Part shown: positions 56,054 through 64,000 of the stretch, in pieces
Layout: the number at the start of each line of letters is the position of its first letter
Numbering within the stretch: position 1 is the first letter of the stretch
Assembly (NCBI GenBank): GCA_033722295.1
Contig: JAWVZH010000001.1
Span: 9,482 to 73,481, forward strand
Direction of reading: 5' to 3'
DNA length: 64,000 nt
Source: JAWVZH01 sp033722295
Lineage (GTDB): Bacteria > Bacteroidota > Bacteroidia > Chitinophagales > Saprospiraceae
Made by a program: the position numbers and the translations under genes
The notes under the pieces: generated by a model
The model's database searches: none
Told to the model about the DNA's origin: nothing
Seen by the model: the letters and a program-made list of their open reading frames with translations, nothing else

Positions 56054-57037
56054 ATGGCCTCATCCTCTCCTGAATCAGTCAGCTTGACCCGTTCCAATCT
56101 CGACCTTCCCGGTCAAAAGGACGTTTATCATGGAAAAGTTAGAGATGTTTATGTTCTCGACCGGTATCTTGTTATGGTCGTATCTGATCGTATCTCTGCC
56201 TTTGATCATATACTGCCAAGGCCAATTCCTTACAAAGGCCAGGTGCTGAATGGAATAGCCTCGCATTTTTTAGAATCGACATCCGATATCGTCCCCAACT
56301 GGCTTATATCGACACCGCATGCCAACGTTGCCATAGGCAAGAAGTGTGATCCTATACCTCTTGAAATGGTGATCAGGGGATATCTGACCGGTCACGCATG
56401 GCGAACTTATAAATCAGGAAAAAGAGAATTATGCGGCGTTGAGATACCAGATGGCATGAAGGAACACGATCCTTTTCCGGAGCCCATAATCACTCCTGCG
56501 ACCAAGGCCGAGAACGGTCACGATGAAGATATCTCGAAAGAGGAGATCCTTGAAAAGGAGATCGTGGATGAAAATACCTGGAACAAACTTTCTGAATACA
56601 CCAGGAAGCTGTTCGACAGAGGTACCGAGATGGCCAGATCGCGTGGCTTGATACTGGTGGATACCAAATATGAATTTGGTTTTTACAACGATGAGATCCT
56701 GTTGATGGATGAGATCCACACCCCTGACAGCTCCCGTTATTTTTATCTGGAAGGATACGAAGAACGTCAGGAGAAAGATGAAGGACAAACCCAGTTATCC
56801 AAGGAGTTTGTACGAGAATGGCTGATGGACCATGGATTCCAGGGAAGGGAAGAGGATATCTTGCCAGAAATGCCTACTGAGTTCGTCTGGCAGGTGAGCG
56901 AAAGGTACCGGGAACTTTATGAAAAAGTGATCGGTCAACAATTCGTGGCTTATGAGGATGAGAACCTGGAAGAGAGCATTGAAAAGGCCATCATTGAGGA
57001 ACTCGAGGATGGCATATCAGATACTGACTGTGACTGA
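56054..57037 (+). CDS. purC: phosphoribosylaminoimidazole-succinocarboxamide synthase (SAICAR synthetase)
   Basis: ATP-dependent ligation of aspartate to CAIR in purine synthesis. The 327-residue product shows HGKVRDVYVLDRYLVMVVSDRISAFDHILPRPIP-type N-terminus (in parts: GKVRDVY, SDRISAFD), the GYLTGHAWRTYKSG block near residue 117, and LILVDTKYEFGF near residue 198 with LLMDEIHTPDSSRY. It is of the longer type common in Bacteroidota and fungi, and ends in an acidic tail. Transcribed with or just after the 135-residue unknown. Confidence 0.95.
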   Translation: MASSSPESVSLTRSNLDLPGQKDVYHGKVRDVYVLDRYLVMVVSDRISAFDHILPRPIPYKGQVLNGIASHFLESTSDIVPNWLISTPHANVAIGKKCDPIPLEMVIRGYLTGHAWRTYKSGKRELCGVEIPDGMKEHDPFPEPIITPATKAENGHDEDISKEEILEKEIVDENTWNKLSEYTRKLFDRGTEMARSRGLILVDTKYEFGFYNDEILLMDEIHTPDSSRYFYLEGYEERQEKDEGQTQLSKEFVREWLMDHGFQGREEDILPEMPTEFVWQVSERYRELYEKVIGQQFVAYEDENLEESIEKAIIEELEDGISDTDCD

Positions 57038-57092
57038 TTTGGCTTCAGGGTGATGGTCACATATGGTCATGACCGTTAGTTTCTGGGTAGTA

Positions 57093-57572
57093 TTAAAAAT
57101 TGTTCGGAAAGAACAACTCATCCAGATAACCTGTGCGGTTTTCAAGGTTATAAAGAAGTCGGCAGCTCCCCAGACCACTTTGCATTATACTCACGCATCG
57201 TCCATTGCTCCAGGCATCCTCGCGATGACTGCGATAAAGTACGCAGTGGCCCAGTTCATGAAAAACCACCATTTCCCTGGACAGGATAGAGGAAGTGTTC
57301 CAAAAGTCCATGTCGATGGTCACCCTGTTGGGATACTGACTGGAATAGTGGCATGTGCCAGCAACATTGGGAAGTTCGATTTCATCAATTCTGGCTTCCA
57401 GGTCATATTCCTCCAAATCTATGATTATGCCTCTTACTGCTGCTTCGGTCTCAAACTTTTCAAAATAATATTCCAGGGTTTCTGGATCAGCAACAGGCGT
57501 GATTTCCGGTTCGACGTATCTGCAGGAAGTAACGAGAATGAGAATCAAGACGAAGAACGATACCTCTTTCAT
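57093..57572 (-). CDS. putative metallopeptidase lipoprotein
   Basis: About 159 residues from the ATG at 57572 (a longer start at 57596 weakens the signal peptide). Lipobox LVTSC near residue 17 and YVEPE after it. The centre holds VVFHELGHCVLYRSHRED: an HExxH zinc motif with a third candidate ligand in the following His/Asp/Glu, like small peptidases annotated only as putative zinc metalloproteases. Two further cysteines occur (TCHYSS, SCRLLY). Likely anchored in the outer or inner membrane. Substrate unknown. It shares strand with the lipoprotein upstream (gap 94 bases). Confidence 0.7.
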   Translation of the reverse strand: MKEVSFFVLILILVTSCRYVEPEITPVADPETLEYYFEKFETEAAVRGIIIDLEEYDLEARIDEIELPNVAGTCHYSSQYPNRVTIDMDFWNTSSILSREMVVFHELGHCVLYRSHREDAWSNGRCVSIMQSGLGSCRLLYNLENRTGYLDELFFPNNF

Positions 57573-57666
57573 AGACAATAATTTAGTATGGATCAAAGAG
57601 GTAGGTGTGCTTCGATATAAGACAGATTTGACTGGATTCAGATAAAGAACGAAATGCCAAAAATGA

Positions 57667-58590
57667 TTAGTATAACTTGAGTCCCAGTTCTTCCCGGATC
57701 GACATGTTGTTCAGTTTATTGTAATTCCAGTAATCGATCTTCTTCCAGCCCTTGAGATATGCTTTCGTGGTGCGAAGCTGATGATCGAAGACAGAAGGAT
57801 AGGTGTCCTCCCATCCGGTGATGGTGTGAGGCATCTGATTTAAAAAATAAATGGTCTTGTTACGTTTGAGTGTCGGCATTTCTATGTGGACCATGGAAGT
57901 GTCGCGCGTTATTTCCACATCGATACTGGCCTCCACAGGTTCGAGTGGTAAGTGAAGAAGTCTCATGACTTTCATTGAAGGCAACATTTTTACATCGCCG
58001 GCGACGATCTTGCCCGGGGACATGCGGATCAGGTTAAAGAGTTCATCCTCCAGGATAACCTCCGGCATCAATACATCCCGGTCGCCCTCGCTTTCAAAAT
58101 AGCTGTGCAATTGAAAACGGAAGGTGTGTTCTTTCTTGTTGAGTTGCGCCATTGACTGACCACACCAATCCTGCGAGGAGTGGGTGACCTTATAGGTAGG
58201 GAACGGATCCTTTACACCTGTAAAAACAGAGGTCATCATGCTGTAGTCGTACATTCCTGTTGTAAACCTTTCGATAATATTGGTTTTCAGTACGGTAGCC
58301 GTATTGGCTTCCTTATTTACCCCATCACTTTTGACTTGCATGTCTGTATTGAAAGGCTCTGAAACCTGGATCAATACGGCCTCTCCAGGATGGGTATTGT
58401 CATAGCGGTTCTGGGTGAGATTATAAGTGAGCACCTGGGCTTCACCCTGGTACCAGTAGTCGTTGAGTGAGATCATTTCTTTCTGATCTTCAAATTTTTC
58501 GGGCGCTTTATTCTTTGAAAAGGGTGTATCGATGTATGTGCAACCAGCAAGCAGGAAAAAGGTCAAAAGTGTTAAGTGAAATGATTTCAT
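57667..58590 (-). CDS. lipoprotein of unknown function
   Basis: A 307-residue lipoprotein: signal peptide (LTLLTFFLLAGC) with lipobox LAGC, Cys16, followed by TYIDTPFSKNK. The rest is soluble and beta-rich (GEAQVLTYNLTQNRYDN, VEASIDVEITRDTSMVHIEMP), with single Cys residues and no catalytic motif. It may be a septum- or envelope-associated lipoprotein in Bacteroidota, but the family is not recognised. It lies upstream of the metallopeptidase lipoprotein on the same strand and is divergent from tmRNA. Confidence 0.72.
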   Translation of the reverse strand: MKSFHLTLLTFFLLAGCTYIDTPFSKNKAPEKFEDQKEMISLNDYWYQGEAQVLTYNLTQNRYDNTHPGEAVLIQVSEPFNTDMQVKSDGVNKEANTATVLKTNIIERFTTGMYDYSMMTSVFTGVKDPFPTYKVTHSSQDWCGQSMAQLNKKEHTFRFQLHSYFESEGDRDVLMPEVILEDELFNLIRMSPGKIVAGDVKMLPSMKVMRLLHLPLEPVEASIDVEITRDTSMVHIEMPTLKRNKTIYFLNQMPHTITGWEDTYPSVFDHQLRTTKAYLKGWKKIDYWNYNKLNNMSIREELGLKLY

Positions 58591-58649
58591 GGTCTTTTAT
58601 TAATAAAACGTGTAATAGGGCGAATGTTTCGGGAACTTTGAGTGTGATA

Positions 58650-58680
58650 TTGACATTTATATAGTTGAGTATTACCTTAG
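58650..58680 (+). promoter_or_regulatory. probable tmRNA promoter
   Basis: TTG at 58650-58652, a 20-base spacer and TACCTTAG at 58673-58680, one mismatch from TAnnTTTG. It would start a transcript about 60 bases before the mature tmRNA end. Confidence 0.4.
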
Positions 58681-58748
58681 AGCACTTTTCCATAATACAT
58701 AAGGCAATAATCACAGCCGGAAGCGGTGGTATTATGTCTTGAAATTAT

Positions 58749-59118
58749 GGGGCTGACTGGAATCGACAGGAAATGTTGATGTATAGTAAGCATGCCGTAG
58801 ATCGATAGCACACTACGTAAAAAATGGTTATCAAACTATAATTGGCAAGACCAATTACGCTTTGGCTGCGTAATTAAACTTAATTACTAGCCATTTGTGC
58901 CGACGACCTGACACCTGCTAGATGGACGTCCGCATATCGAACAACTTGCAGGTTAGGAAGGCAGAATGCTTCGGCTGCTTTCTGAAATTTAAGAAGATAA
59001 GGATCGTACGTGGCTGATAATGGGCCGGTGCGATCTCGAAAACCAAACCATTATCTAAGCATGTAGAAGGCTATTGATCACTTTCTCTGGACCGGGGTTC
59101 GAATCCCCGCAGCTCCAC
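58749..59118 (+). ncRNA. ssrA: transfer-messenger RNA (tmRNA)
   Basis: Rescues stalled ribosomes and tags the unfinished protein for degradation. The 5' end GGGGCTGACTGGAATCGACAG and the 3' T-arm GGGGTTCGAATCCCCGCAGCTCCA form the tRNA-like half, the acceptor pairing GGGGCTG with CAGCTCC (one G-U). The resume codon is GGC at 58844-58846 and the tag frame reads GKTNYALAA with TAA at 58871-58873; the NYALAA end is the degradation signal typical of Bacteroidota. Pseudoknot stems follow. CC of the CCA end appears encoded; the last A is not. Confidence 0.95.
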
Positions 59119-59172
59119 CTTCGCCCTTCGAAGCTCCGAATGTAATGAGGAGCGAAGAAGGGCTTCGTTTTT
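59119..59172 (+). terminator. imperfect long hairpin with T-run after tmRNA (also a repeat copy)
   Basis: Arms around GCCCTTC...GAAGGGC and GCTCC...GGAGC with a 3-base internal mismatch and a loop GAATGTAATGA, followed by TTTTT. It works as the tmRNA terminator and resembles the hairpin inside the following nuclease gene. Confidence 0.65.
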
Positions 59173-59196
59173 AAACACACGTGCCTAAGAATGCCA

Positions 59197-59237
59197 TAAG
59201 TGATCCTTCTCAGGGCTTCGGTGGACGCAGTCCACGC
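59197..59237. repeat. repeat copy with GGGCTTCGGTG and perfect GTGGAC/GTCCAC hairpin
   Basis: Contains GTGATCCTTCTCAGGGCTTC and, at 59220-59234, GTGGAC-GCA-GTCCAC. Related sequence recurs at 59320-59400 and 59719-59796. Confidence 0.5.
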
Positions 59238-59316
59238 TTATTATTTATGGAGCTCCTCCCACACTTAAATCGTTTTGTACTCGTTGAGAAAGTAATTAAT
59301 TGCACACTAAAACACT

Positions 59317-59655
59317 ATGAGTAATCCATCTCGGGGCTTCGGTGCCTCGTCCTTCGAATCCGCGCGAGTGGAGAAGAAGGAGACCGGTCCACGCAGTCCA
59401 TCTTCTATCTCAGACAAAACCTGGACTGTTTATCTCCTTCGGTGTAACGACGGTACAATTTACACTGGGTGTACCAATGATCTGATGGATAGACTAAAGC
59501 AATACGAGAATGGCAATATCCATTATACCAGCACTCGGCTGCCAATCAGGCTGGAAACTTATATGGTCTTCTCGGAAAGATTCAAGGCCTTCGGCTTTGA
59601 GCGTTACCTGAAGTCTGGATCTGGAAAGGCATTTATGATGAAGCGGTTCTTGTGA
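59317..59655 (+). CDS. GIY-YIG family nuclease
   Basis: A 112-residue protein whose C-terminal ~78 residues form a GIY-YIG domain: TVYLLRCNDGTIYTGCTNDL (VYLL and YTG as the GIY and YIG positions), the catalytic Arg in DLMDRLKQY, and FGFERYLKSGSGKAFM with the metal-binding Glu. The length is that of YhbQ-like single-domain members, whose role is unclear. The first ~32 residues (SNPSRGFGASSFESARVEK and on) have no family counterpart and are coded by a copy of the imperfect palindrome found after tmRNA. No ATG exists between that segment and the domain. Transcribed alone. Confidence 0.85.
   Translation: MSNPSRGFGASSFESARVEKKETGPRSPSSISDKTWTVYLLRCNDGTIYTGCTNDLMDRLKQYENGNIHYTSTRLPIRLETYMVFSERFKAFGFERYLKSGSGKAFMMKRFL
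59350..59381. repeat. imperfect palindrome inside the 5' end of the GIY-YIG gene
   Basis: TCCTTCGAATCC (59350-59361) and GGAGAAGAAGGA (59370-59381) pair except for a 3-base internal mismatch (GAA opposite GAA), the same mismatch pattern as the hairpin after tmRNA. Confidence 0.5.
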
Positions 59656-60141
59656 TTATTAATTTTTAGATTGGGTAGAAGGAATTCCCTTTACATGCTT
59701 ACATAAGAGTACAATTCGTAATCCTTCGCAGGCATTGTCTTTCGGAGTACCGAATGTAATCAGGTTTATGTAAAGAGCTCTGGTGGTGACAGTCCCTCCT
59801 TATCTTCTGATGTATATTCTTGTACAAGAAACCCTTTTCAGGTCTCAGGTTTACAATCTTTCAATTCCGCCTGCTTCATATAACAAATCCTTGGCGATGT
59901 TGTAGGGTCTATGGAATGGGGAACAATCTACAGTTAAAACTCGTTTCAGATACCTTCTGGACAATATAACTCCCACCAATATACTGTGGTCGGAATATCT
60001 ATCCAGGCTACAGAAGTGAAATAAAAAAGAGAATTACATATTGTGAAAGTGATTTCCAGACTGTTTGCCTATGAACTCATGTAGCACATTCGCCACTGGG
60101 ATAATATTGGCAGTAATTATAAAACAACACAATGACAATGA
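59656..60141. other. gene-free region with a degenerate repeat copy
   Basis: 486 bases between the nuclease and the glycosyltransferase. At 59719-59796 it has TAATCCTTCGCAGG, GTACCGAATGTAATCAGG and GGTGGTGACAGTCCC, each resembling parts of the tmRNA-side repeats. The rest is ordinary A/T-rich sequence with no ORF, promoter or RNA that I can support. Confidence 0.45.
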
Positions 60142-61662
60142 ATGCCAACGCCTTTCAATCGCCCAATACAGGGCCAAGTTTTTAAACCACCTATAGGTGA
60201 TTTTAACTTTGAATTCACCTGGCGCCGATGGTTGGCGCTTACCGGATTTATCGGGATACTTTTGGTCCAGTTCCTTATCGGCCTTGACAGACTGCCTACA
60301 AGATTGTGGGACGAGTCTCGTCAGGCAATCAATGTGATCGAGATGATCCACAATGAGAATTATCTGGTAACTCACTTTGATGGACAGCCGGACCTTTGGA
60401 ATACGAAGCCGCCTTTGATGATATGGAGTCAACTGGCGCTAAGCAAGAGTATCGGTTTTTCGGAGTGGTCGATCCGTCTTCCTTCGGCGATAGCTGGAGT
60501 ATTCACTTCTATTCTGATATTTTTATTCATATACCATGTGAGCGGCTCTTTCTGGGTAGGGATCACTGGTGGCCTCTTACTCCCGGGTATTGCTCACTAC
60601 AATGGGTTTCATGCTGCGAGGACCGGAGATTATGATGCTATGTTGACACTCTGGACGACGGCCTTCATCATGTCTTTCTTCATGTTTTTACGAAATCGAG
60701 GTCTGATATGGCTCTATATCTTCTCGGTCGCTCTTATCCTGGCCATTCTGACCAAGGGCATCGCCCCTTTGATGTTTATGCCTGGTCTGGCCTTCGTTTT
60801 GGTGATTCACAGACGCTTTGATATTTTGGTCTCGCCACATTTCTACGTGAATGTGCTTCTCGTCATATTGATCATCGCGGGATATTATGTCGCCCGGGAG
60901 ATAGCTTCTGATGGCTATCTGGCTGCCGTTTGGGCCAACGAGGTCGGTGGTCGGTATAACACGACAATAGAGAATCATAGGGGCCCATGGTGGTTTTATC
61001 TTGAATTCCTCTATCGATCTGAGCCCGTTTTATTGTTCCTGGCAACCATGGGCCTGGCGCTTGGTATTAGACACTCGGGGCGAAGGCTTTCAGGGCATAT
61101 TCGAGATCTTACGATTATGACCATCACATTTTTAATCATCATTTCTCTCGCAGGCACAAAATTAAATTGGTACCTCGTGCCTATCTATCCATTACTCGTG
61201 ATGATGGCCACTTTGGGTGTGTATGCCTTGTGGCAGGACATTTCCCGGCCTGCGCTAAGAACGAAGCTGGTTCTTGCATGTGGACTTTTGGTGGCAGGGT
61301 TGAACATATACGTTTTCCTTACCAACCTGCACCTTGATGAACGGCAAGACGAGTATTCTATCTATGAGGCCGGGCACTTAATCCAGGATGCTGGGGAGGG
61401 CAGAACCGAACTTGAGGGCTTCGATGTGAGCTTTAAGGGCTATTTGCCACACTTATGGGTAGATCTTTACATTGCCAATCAAAAAGGTTCGGATATTTCC
61501 TTCAAATCGCTCGAAAACCTGGATACGGTTGACAAGGTCTTTGTCTGGCAGGAGGACCTCATCGCCGCCCTTGAAACAAAGGGGGCTGACCTCGTGGGCA
61601 AAAATGACCGCGGCATACACTTTTACCGGATGGGCAGTAGCATCTCCCAGGAAGGGGAGTGA
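60142..61662 (+). CDS. GT-C glycosyltransferase (ArnT/PMT-like, family 39 type)
   Basis: A 506-residue membrane enzyme with ~11-12 helices that transfers a sugar from a polyprenyl-phosphate donor onto a lipid or protein at the outer face of the inner membrane. The first extracytoplasmic loop holds the catalytic Asp-Glu (LWDESRQAINVIEM, near residue 54) and, further on, LWNTKPPLMIW and FHAARTGDYDAM, as in ArnT-like proteins. The C-terminal ~110 residues form a soluble domain (YSIYEAGHLIQDAG, DKVFVWQEDLIAAL). It converges on the next gene with a 21-base gap. The acceptor is unknown. Confidence 0.87.
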   Translation: MPTPFNRPIQGQVFKPPIGDFNFEFTWRRWLALTGFIGILLVQFLIGLDRLPTRLWDESRQAINVIEMIHNENYLVTHFDGQPDLWNTKPPLMIWSQLALSKSIGFSEWSIRLPSAIAGVFTSILIFLFIYHVSGSFWVGITGGLLLPGIAHYNGFHAARTGDYDAMLTLWTTAFIMSFFMFLRNRGLIWLYIFSVALILAILTKGIAPLMFMPGLAFVLVIHRRFDILVSPHFYVNVLLVILIIAGYYVAREIASDGYLAAVWANEVGGRYNTTIENHRGPWWFYLEFLYRSEPVLLFLATMGLALGIRHSGRRLSGHIRDLTIMTITFLIIISLAGTKLNWYLVPIYPLLVMMATLGVYALWQDISRPALRTKLVLACGLLVAGLNIYVFLTNLHLDERQDEYSIYEAGHLIQDAGEGRTELEGFDVSFKGYLPHLWVDLYIANQKGSDISFKSLENLDTVDKVFVWQEDLIAALETKGADLVGKNDRGIHFYRMGSSISQEGE

Positions 61663-61683
61663 TGTCCCATGGAAACACAGGGG

Positions 61684-64000
61684 TCAATCCTTATTCTGTA
61701 TGATGAGTTTTTTTAGCCAGAAACGATCCTTTCCCAGAATTCTGATAAAATACGTTCCACCGGGAATGTCACTGATGTCCAAAGAGTAGGTCGTTACGGA
61801 ACCGACTGGGTGTCTTTTCACCCTGCACCCGAAGGCATCATAGATCTCGATGGCTTCCATTATTGCGGAACCTTTGACATTAAGTGAATTGGCGGATGGA
61901 TTGGGGAATATCTTGAATGGATCGCTCGATAGCTCTTCGGAACTCGAAACGACTACTGAATCCGGAAAATAAAGATCTATATCACGCGGGGAGAGGGTGT
62001 CATTCTTCTGATCATCATAGTAGATGATCGCAGGACATACCCTGATCGGAGTGCTTTTCACTTGTGCTGAGTCCGGCAATTCTCTCACCGTGAAGGCCAG
62101 GAAGAGGATAGCGTTCTGGTCGTCTTCAAGTAATACGCCCCGCCCTTGATCATTGAAGGCCACCAAGCCCTCTCCATTTTCCATGGACTGCTCAAAGGTG
62201 AGAAGGCTCACACTGTCCTCTGCCCATTTCATGTCATACCTCAGTTCTTTGAAATCAAGAAGCTCTTCATCGTACTCAAGCTTGAGTGACAAGCCCTGCA
62301 GTTCGTTGATGTTGTTCAATAACAACGAATAGCGCAAGAGGTCGCCCTCGTTGAGTACGGTATCCGACTGATGGCTGTACCACGTCAGATCGTCGCTTTG
62401 ATCACAGGAGATGGACCGATGTTCATAACAGGCATTCTGATAGCCAAGGTATAAGGGAAGGAGGTCCCAATCGTTTTGATCTATGATGCCGTCACCGTTG
62501 ATATCGGCATGCTTGGCATTCAATCCATATGGGTCAGAGTTGCCCCAGTCCGTTGCAGGTCGACCGGTGAAAGAAAGGTCTGTCTCTCGCTCGGCACCGC
62601 TCAGCCCGTACGATCGGAAGAGATTAACGGCATCCAGATAGTCAACTCTTCCACTGGCATCCGCGTCTCCCGGCCATACATCGTCACAAACCCCGGGTTG
62701 AGGCATGCAATTGGGCATGCCATCTTGAAATAGACTTATCATTCGCTCTACATTTTCCAGGGCCGGATCGATCTGAGCCAGATGATCAAGGGTGGTGTCC
62801 CGATGCAGAGTGAAGGCGATATTGAGCTCAAAGCTGTCATTCACAGGAAACCATCCGTCGGAATGCCCGAACCTGTTGATCGCCACTGGAACCTGGAATG
62901 GATGAAGACCGGCCTGGTATAGAGACCATCCTGACGTGTCTGAAGGATGGCTATAAAATGCAAAAAGAGTAGTATCTGTGCTACCGGGGTTATAACCCCA
63001 CCGACGTGGTGTCATGGGCTCGTTGGTCCACCATCTGCCATTTAACCGGCGATAAAACTCCAGGTCTGTCTGAGGATCCAATGTTGGAATGGGAAAATGA
63101 TAAAGTGGATGATGATTCCAGTATGAGACACCCTCCAGGTTCCGATCGAGGAAAGATATGGTCTGCACCGGAGGATTATGCCCGTAGACAGCTTGCGTAT
63201 TACCATATCTATCCATGGTGTCGACGTCGGCATTGTCCATGTTGTACATATAGACGGTATGCCGGGTGGTATCGGTTCCAAAACCATTGTCTGATATGTC
63301 ACCCATTTGTTGGTCCATCATCAGACCCAGACGGAAATCCCGGAGATCCTGGTCTCCCCGGTTGAATAGCTCATACCGCGTAAAAACGGTTTGCTCCAGT
63401 ATGTACTCTCCGCAAGGCATGGTCCAACAGGTCTGATGGATCTCGATCGAGGGGCTGTTGATGTTGTCATTCACTTCGGAGGACTTGGTGTTGAACACGC
63501 ACCAGGCGATCGCAGAGGGTATGGAAGTCGGGCTCACCCCCCGGACGACAGGGTATTCACCCTCATCAGGATCATAACGGTCATTTCCGTTGAGATCACG
63601 GAAATCCGCAAGTGGTGCATTGACATTGCTCAGGTCGATATCATGATGGTCCCGATAGAATCGATTGCCTTTGGACGGCCACCCGAAGATGGACGACAGC
63701 GGTTGATCTACCGTACCGTCTTTGGCATCTTCGATATGTCGGAGTATTTCCTGTCCATGAACCATGAAGATGGTATCCCAGAGATGTGAGGCTGTATCAG
63801 GACTGATCAGGGAGGCTGTGGTCAGCGGACCCGGACGAAATCCCGGCTGTGAGCGGTTGGAATAGGTGAAGGCGGCTACAGAGATCTCGTTTTGCTTGTC
63901 AAAGCCTCCCATCCACAGGGAGGTAGAGAAAATGGAAGCCGGTGACCGCTCTCCCTGAAATGGCACCTGAAAGGCCGGCGATCTGGGGAGTCGGAAGGTC
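61684..64000 (-). CDS. secreted T9SS type A protein with paired EF-hand/dockerin-like repeat (N-terminus cut by window)
   Basis: The frame is open to base 64000, so the signal peptide and start are outside; at least 771 residues are visible. Early blocks (SLWMGGFDKQNEISVAAFTY, then RPGPLT) match a recurrent Bacteroidota extracellular family. Near two thirds is a pair of calcium-binding loops (DADASGRVDYLD about 62633-62668 and DINGDGIIDQND about 62480-62515) like a dockerin, then a cohesin-like beta region (LLRYSLLLNNINELQGLSL). The C-terminus is a type A sorting domain (FPNPSANSLNVKGSA, IYDAFGCRV, PGGTYFIRILG, KLIIQNKD). Predicted T9SS cargo; substrate or ligand unknown. Confidence 0.88.
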   Translation of the reverse strand, partial: TFRLPRSPAFQVPFQGERSPASIFSTSLWMGGFDKQNEISVAAFTYSNRSQPGFRPGPLTTASLISPDTASHLWDTIFMVHGQEILRHIEDAKDGTVDQPLSSIFGWPSKGNRFYRDHHDIDLSNVNAPLADFRDLNGNDRYDPDEGEYPVVRGVSPTSIPSAIAWCVFNTKSSEVNDNINSPSIEIHQTCWTMPCGEYILEQTVFTRYELFNRGDQDLRDFRLGLMMDQQMGDISDNGFGTDTTRHTVYMYNMDNADVDTMDRYGNTQAVYGHNPPVQTISFLDRNLEGVSYWNHHPLYHFPIPTLDPQTDLEFYRRLNGRWWTNEPMTPRRWGYNPGSTDTTLFAFYSHPSDTSGWSLYQAGLHPFQVPVAINRFGHSDGWFPVNDSFELNIAFTLHRDTTLDHLAQIDPALENVERMISLFQDGMPNCMPQPGVCDDVWPGDADASGRVDYLDAVNLFRSYGLSGAERETDLSFTGRPATDWGNSDPYGLNAKHADINGDGIIDQNDWDLLPLYLGYQNACYEHRSISCDQSDDLTWYSHQSDTVLNEGDLLRYSLLLNNINELQGLSLKLEYDEELLDFKELRYDMKWAEDSVSLLTFEQSMENGEGLVAFNDQGRGVLLEDDQNAILFLAFTVRELPDSAQVKSTPIRVCPAIIYYDDQKNDTLSPRDIDLYFPDSVVVSSSEELSSDPFKIFPNPSANSLNVKGSAIMEAIEIYDAFGCRVKRHPVGSVTTYSLDISDIPGGTYFIRILGKDRFWLKKLIIQNKD

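Noticed and set aside
57063..57581. 172-codon plus-strand ORF opposite the HELGH lipoprotein
   Set aside because: The minus-strand frame has a lipobox and zinc motif; the plus-strand product has no recognisable feature.
59119..59800. Classical insertion sequence or integrated element at tmRNA
   Set aside because: No transposase, integrase or duplicated tmRNA 3' end is visible; only a GIY-YIG gene and short palindromes are present.

Overview
The window looks like chromosomal DNA of a free-living Bacteroidota bacterium, probably of the Saprospiria/Cytophagia side of the phylum (inference). The grounds are: several very large secreted proteins ending in type IX secretion (T9SS) sorting domains of both type A and type B; a short primary sigma factor without region 1.1; promoters of the Bacteroidota form (TTG, about 20 bases, TAnnTTTG) with little Shine-Dalgarno signal; a tmRNA tag ending in NYALAA; and a PIG-L deacetylase / sodium:solute symporter locus. 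No prophage, plasmid, insertion sequence or CRISPR array was seen. Both ends cut through genes: rpoC lacks its 5' part on the left, and a T9SS type A protein lacks its N-terminus on the right.

Layout. 1-4.1 kb: end of rpoC, a terminator and a small lipoprotein. 4.1-11.7 kb: a compact minus-strand run (hypothetical, era, der, rfbC, rfbD, a T9SS type B surface protein, riboflavin synthase) with 4-base overlaps or short gaps. 11.7-15.5 kb: a NadR-like kinase, a TPP riboswitch controlling a TonB-dependent receptor, and a small outer-membrane barrel. 15.7-30.1 kb: three giant secreted proteins in a row (a PKD-rich metalloprotease, an Ig-like/P-domain protein and a cysteine-rich modular protein). 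30.2-39.5 kb: housekeeping genes cmk, queA, an orphan ABC permease, infC-rpmI-rplT, clpC, a STAS protein and ribonuclease Z. 39.7-45.1 kb: a second secreted metalloprotease, tRNA-Lys, a saccharopine dehydrogenase-like enzyme, a GNAT acetyltransferase and a DUF2911 protein. 45.1-49.4 kb: the PIG-L / 34-residue membrane peptide / symporter operon. 49.4-57.0 kb: an NqrM-like protein, mazG, rpsO, pnp, the primary sigma factor, two unknowns and purC. 57.1-64 kb: two lipoproteins, tmRNA, a GIY-YIG nuclease among imperfect palindromes, a GT-C glycosyltransferase and the truncated T9SS protein.

The most unusual items are (1) a 34-codon single-helix membrane protein, absent from ordinary ORF calls, locked by TGATG and TTGA overlaps between a secreted PIG-L deacetylase and its symporter; (2) a family of imperfect palindromes running from the tmRNA terminator into the 5' coding part of a GIY-YIG nuclease gene; (3) two further candidate single-helix microproteins of 25 and 27 residues; (4) infC with no ATG start; and (5) large internal module repeats in the secreted proteins. 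All assignments rest on reading the sequence and known family motifs; no database search was possible.
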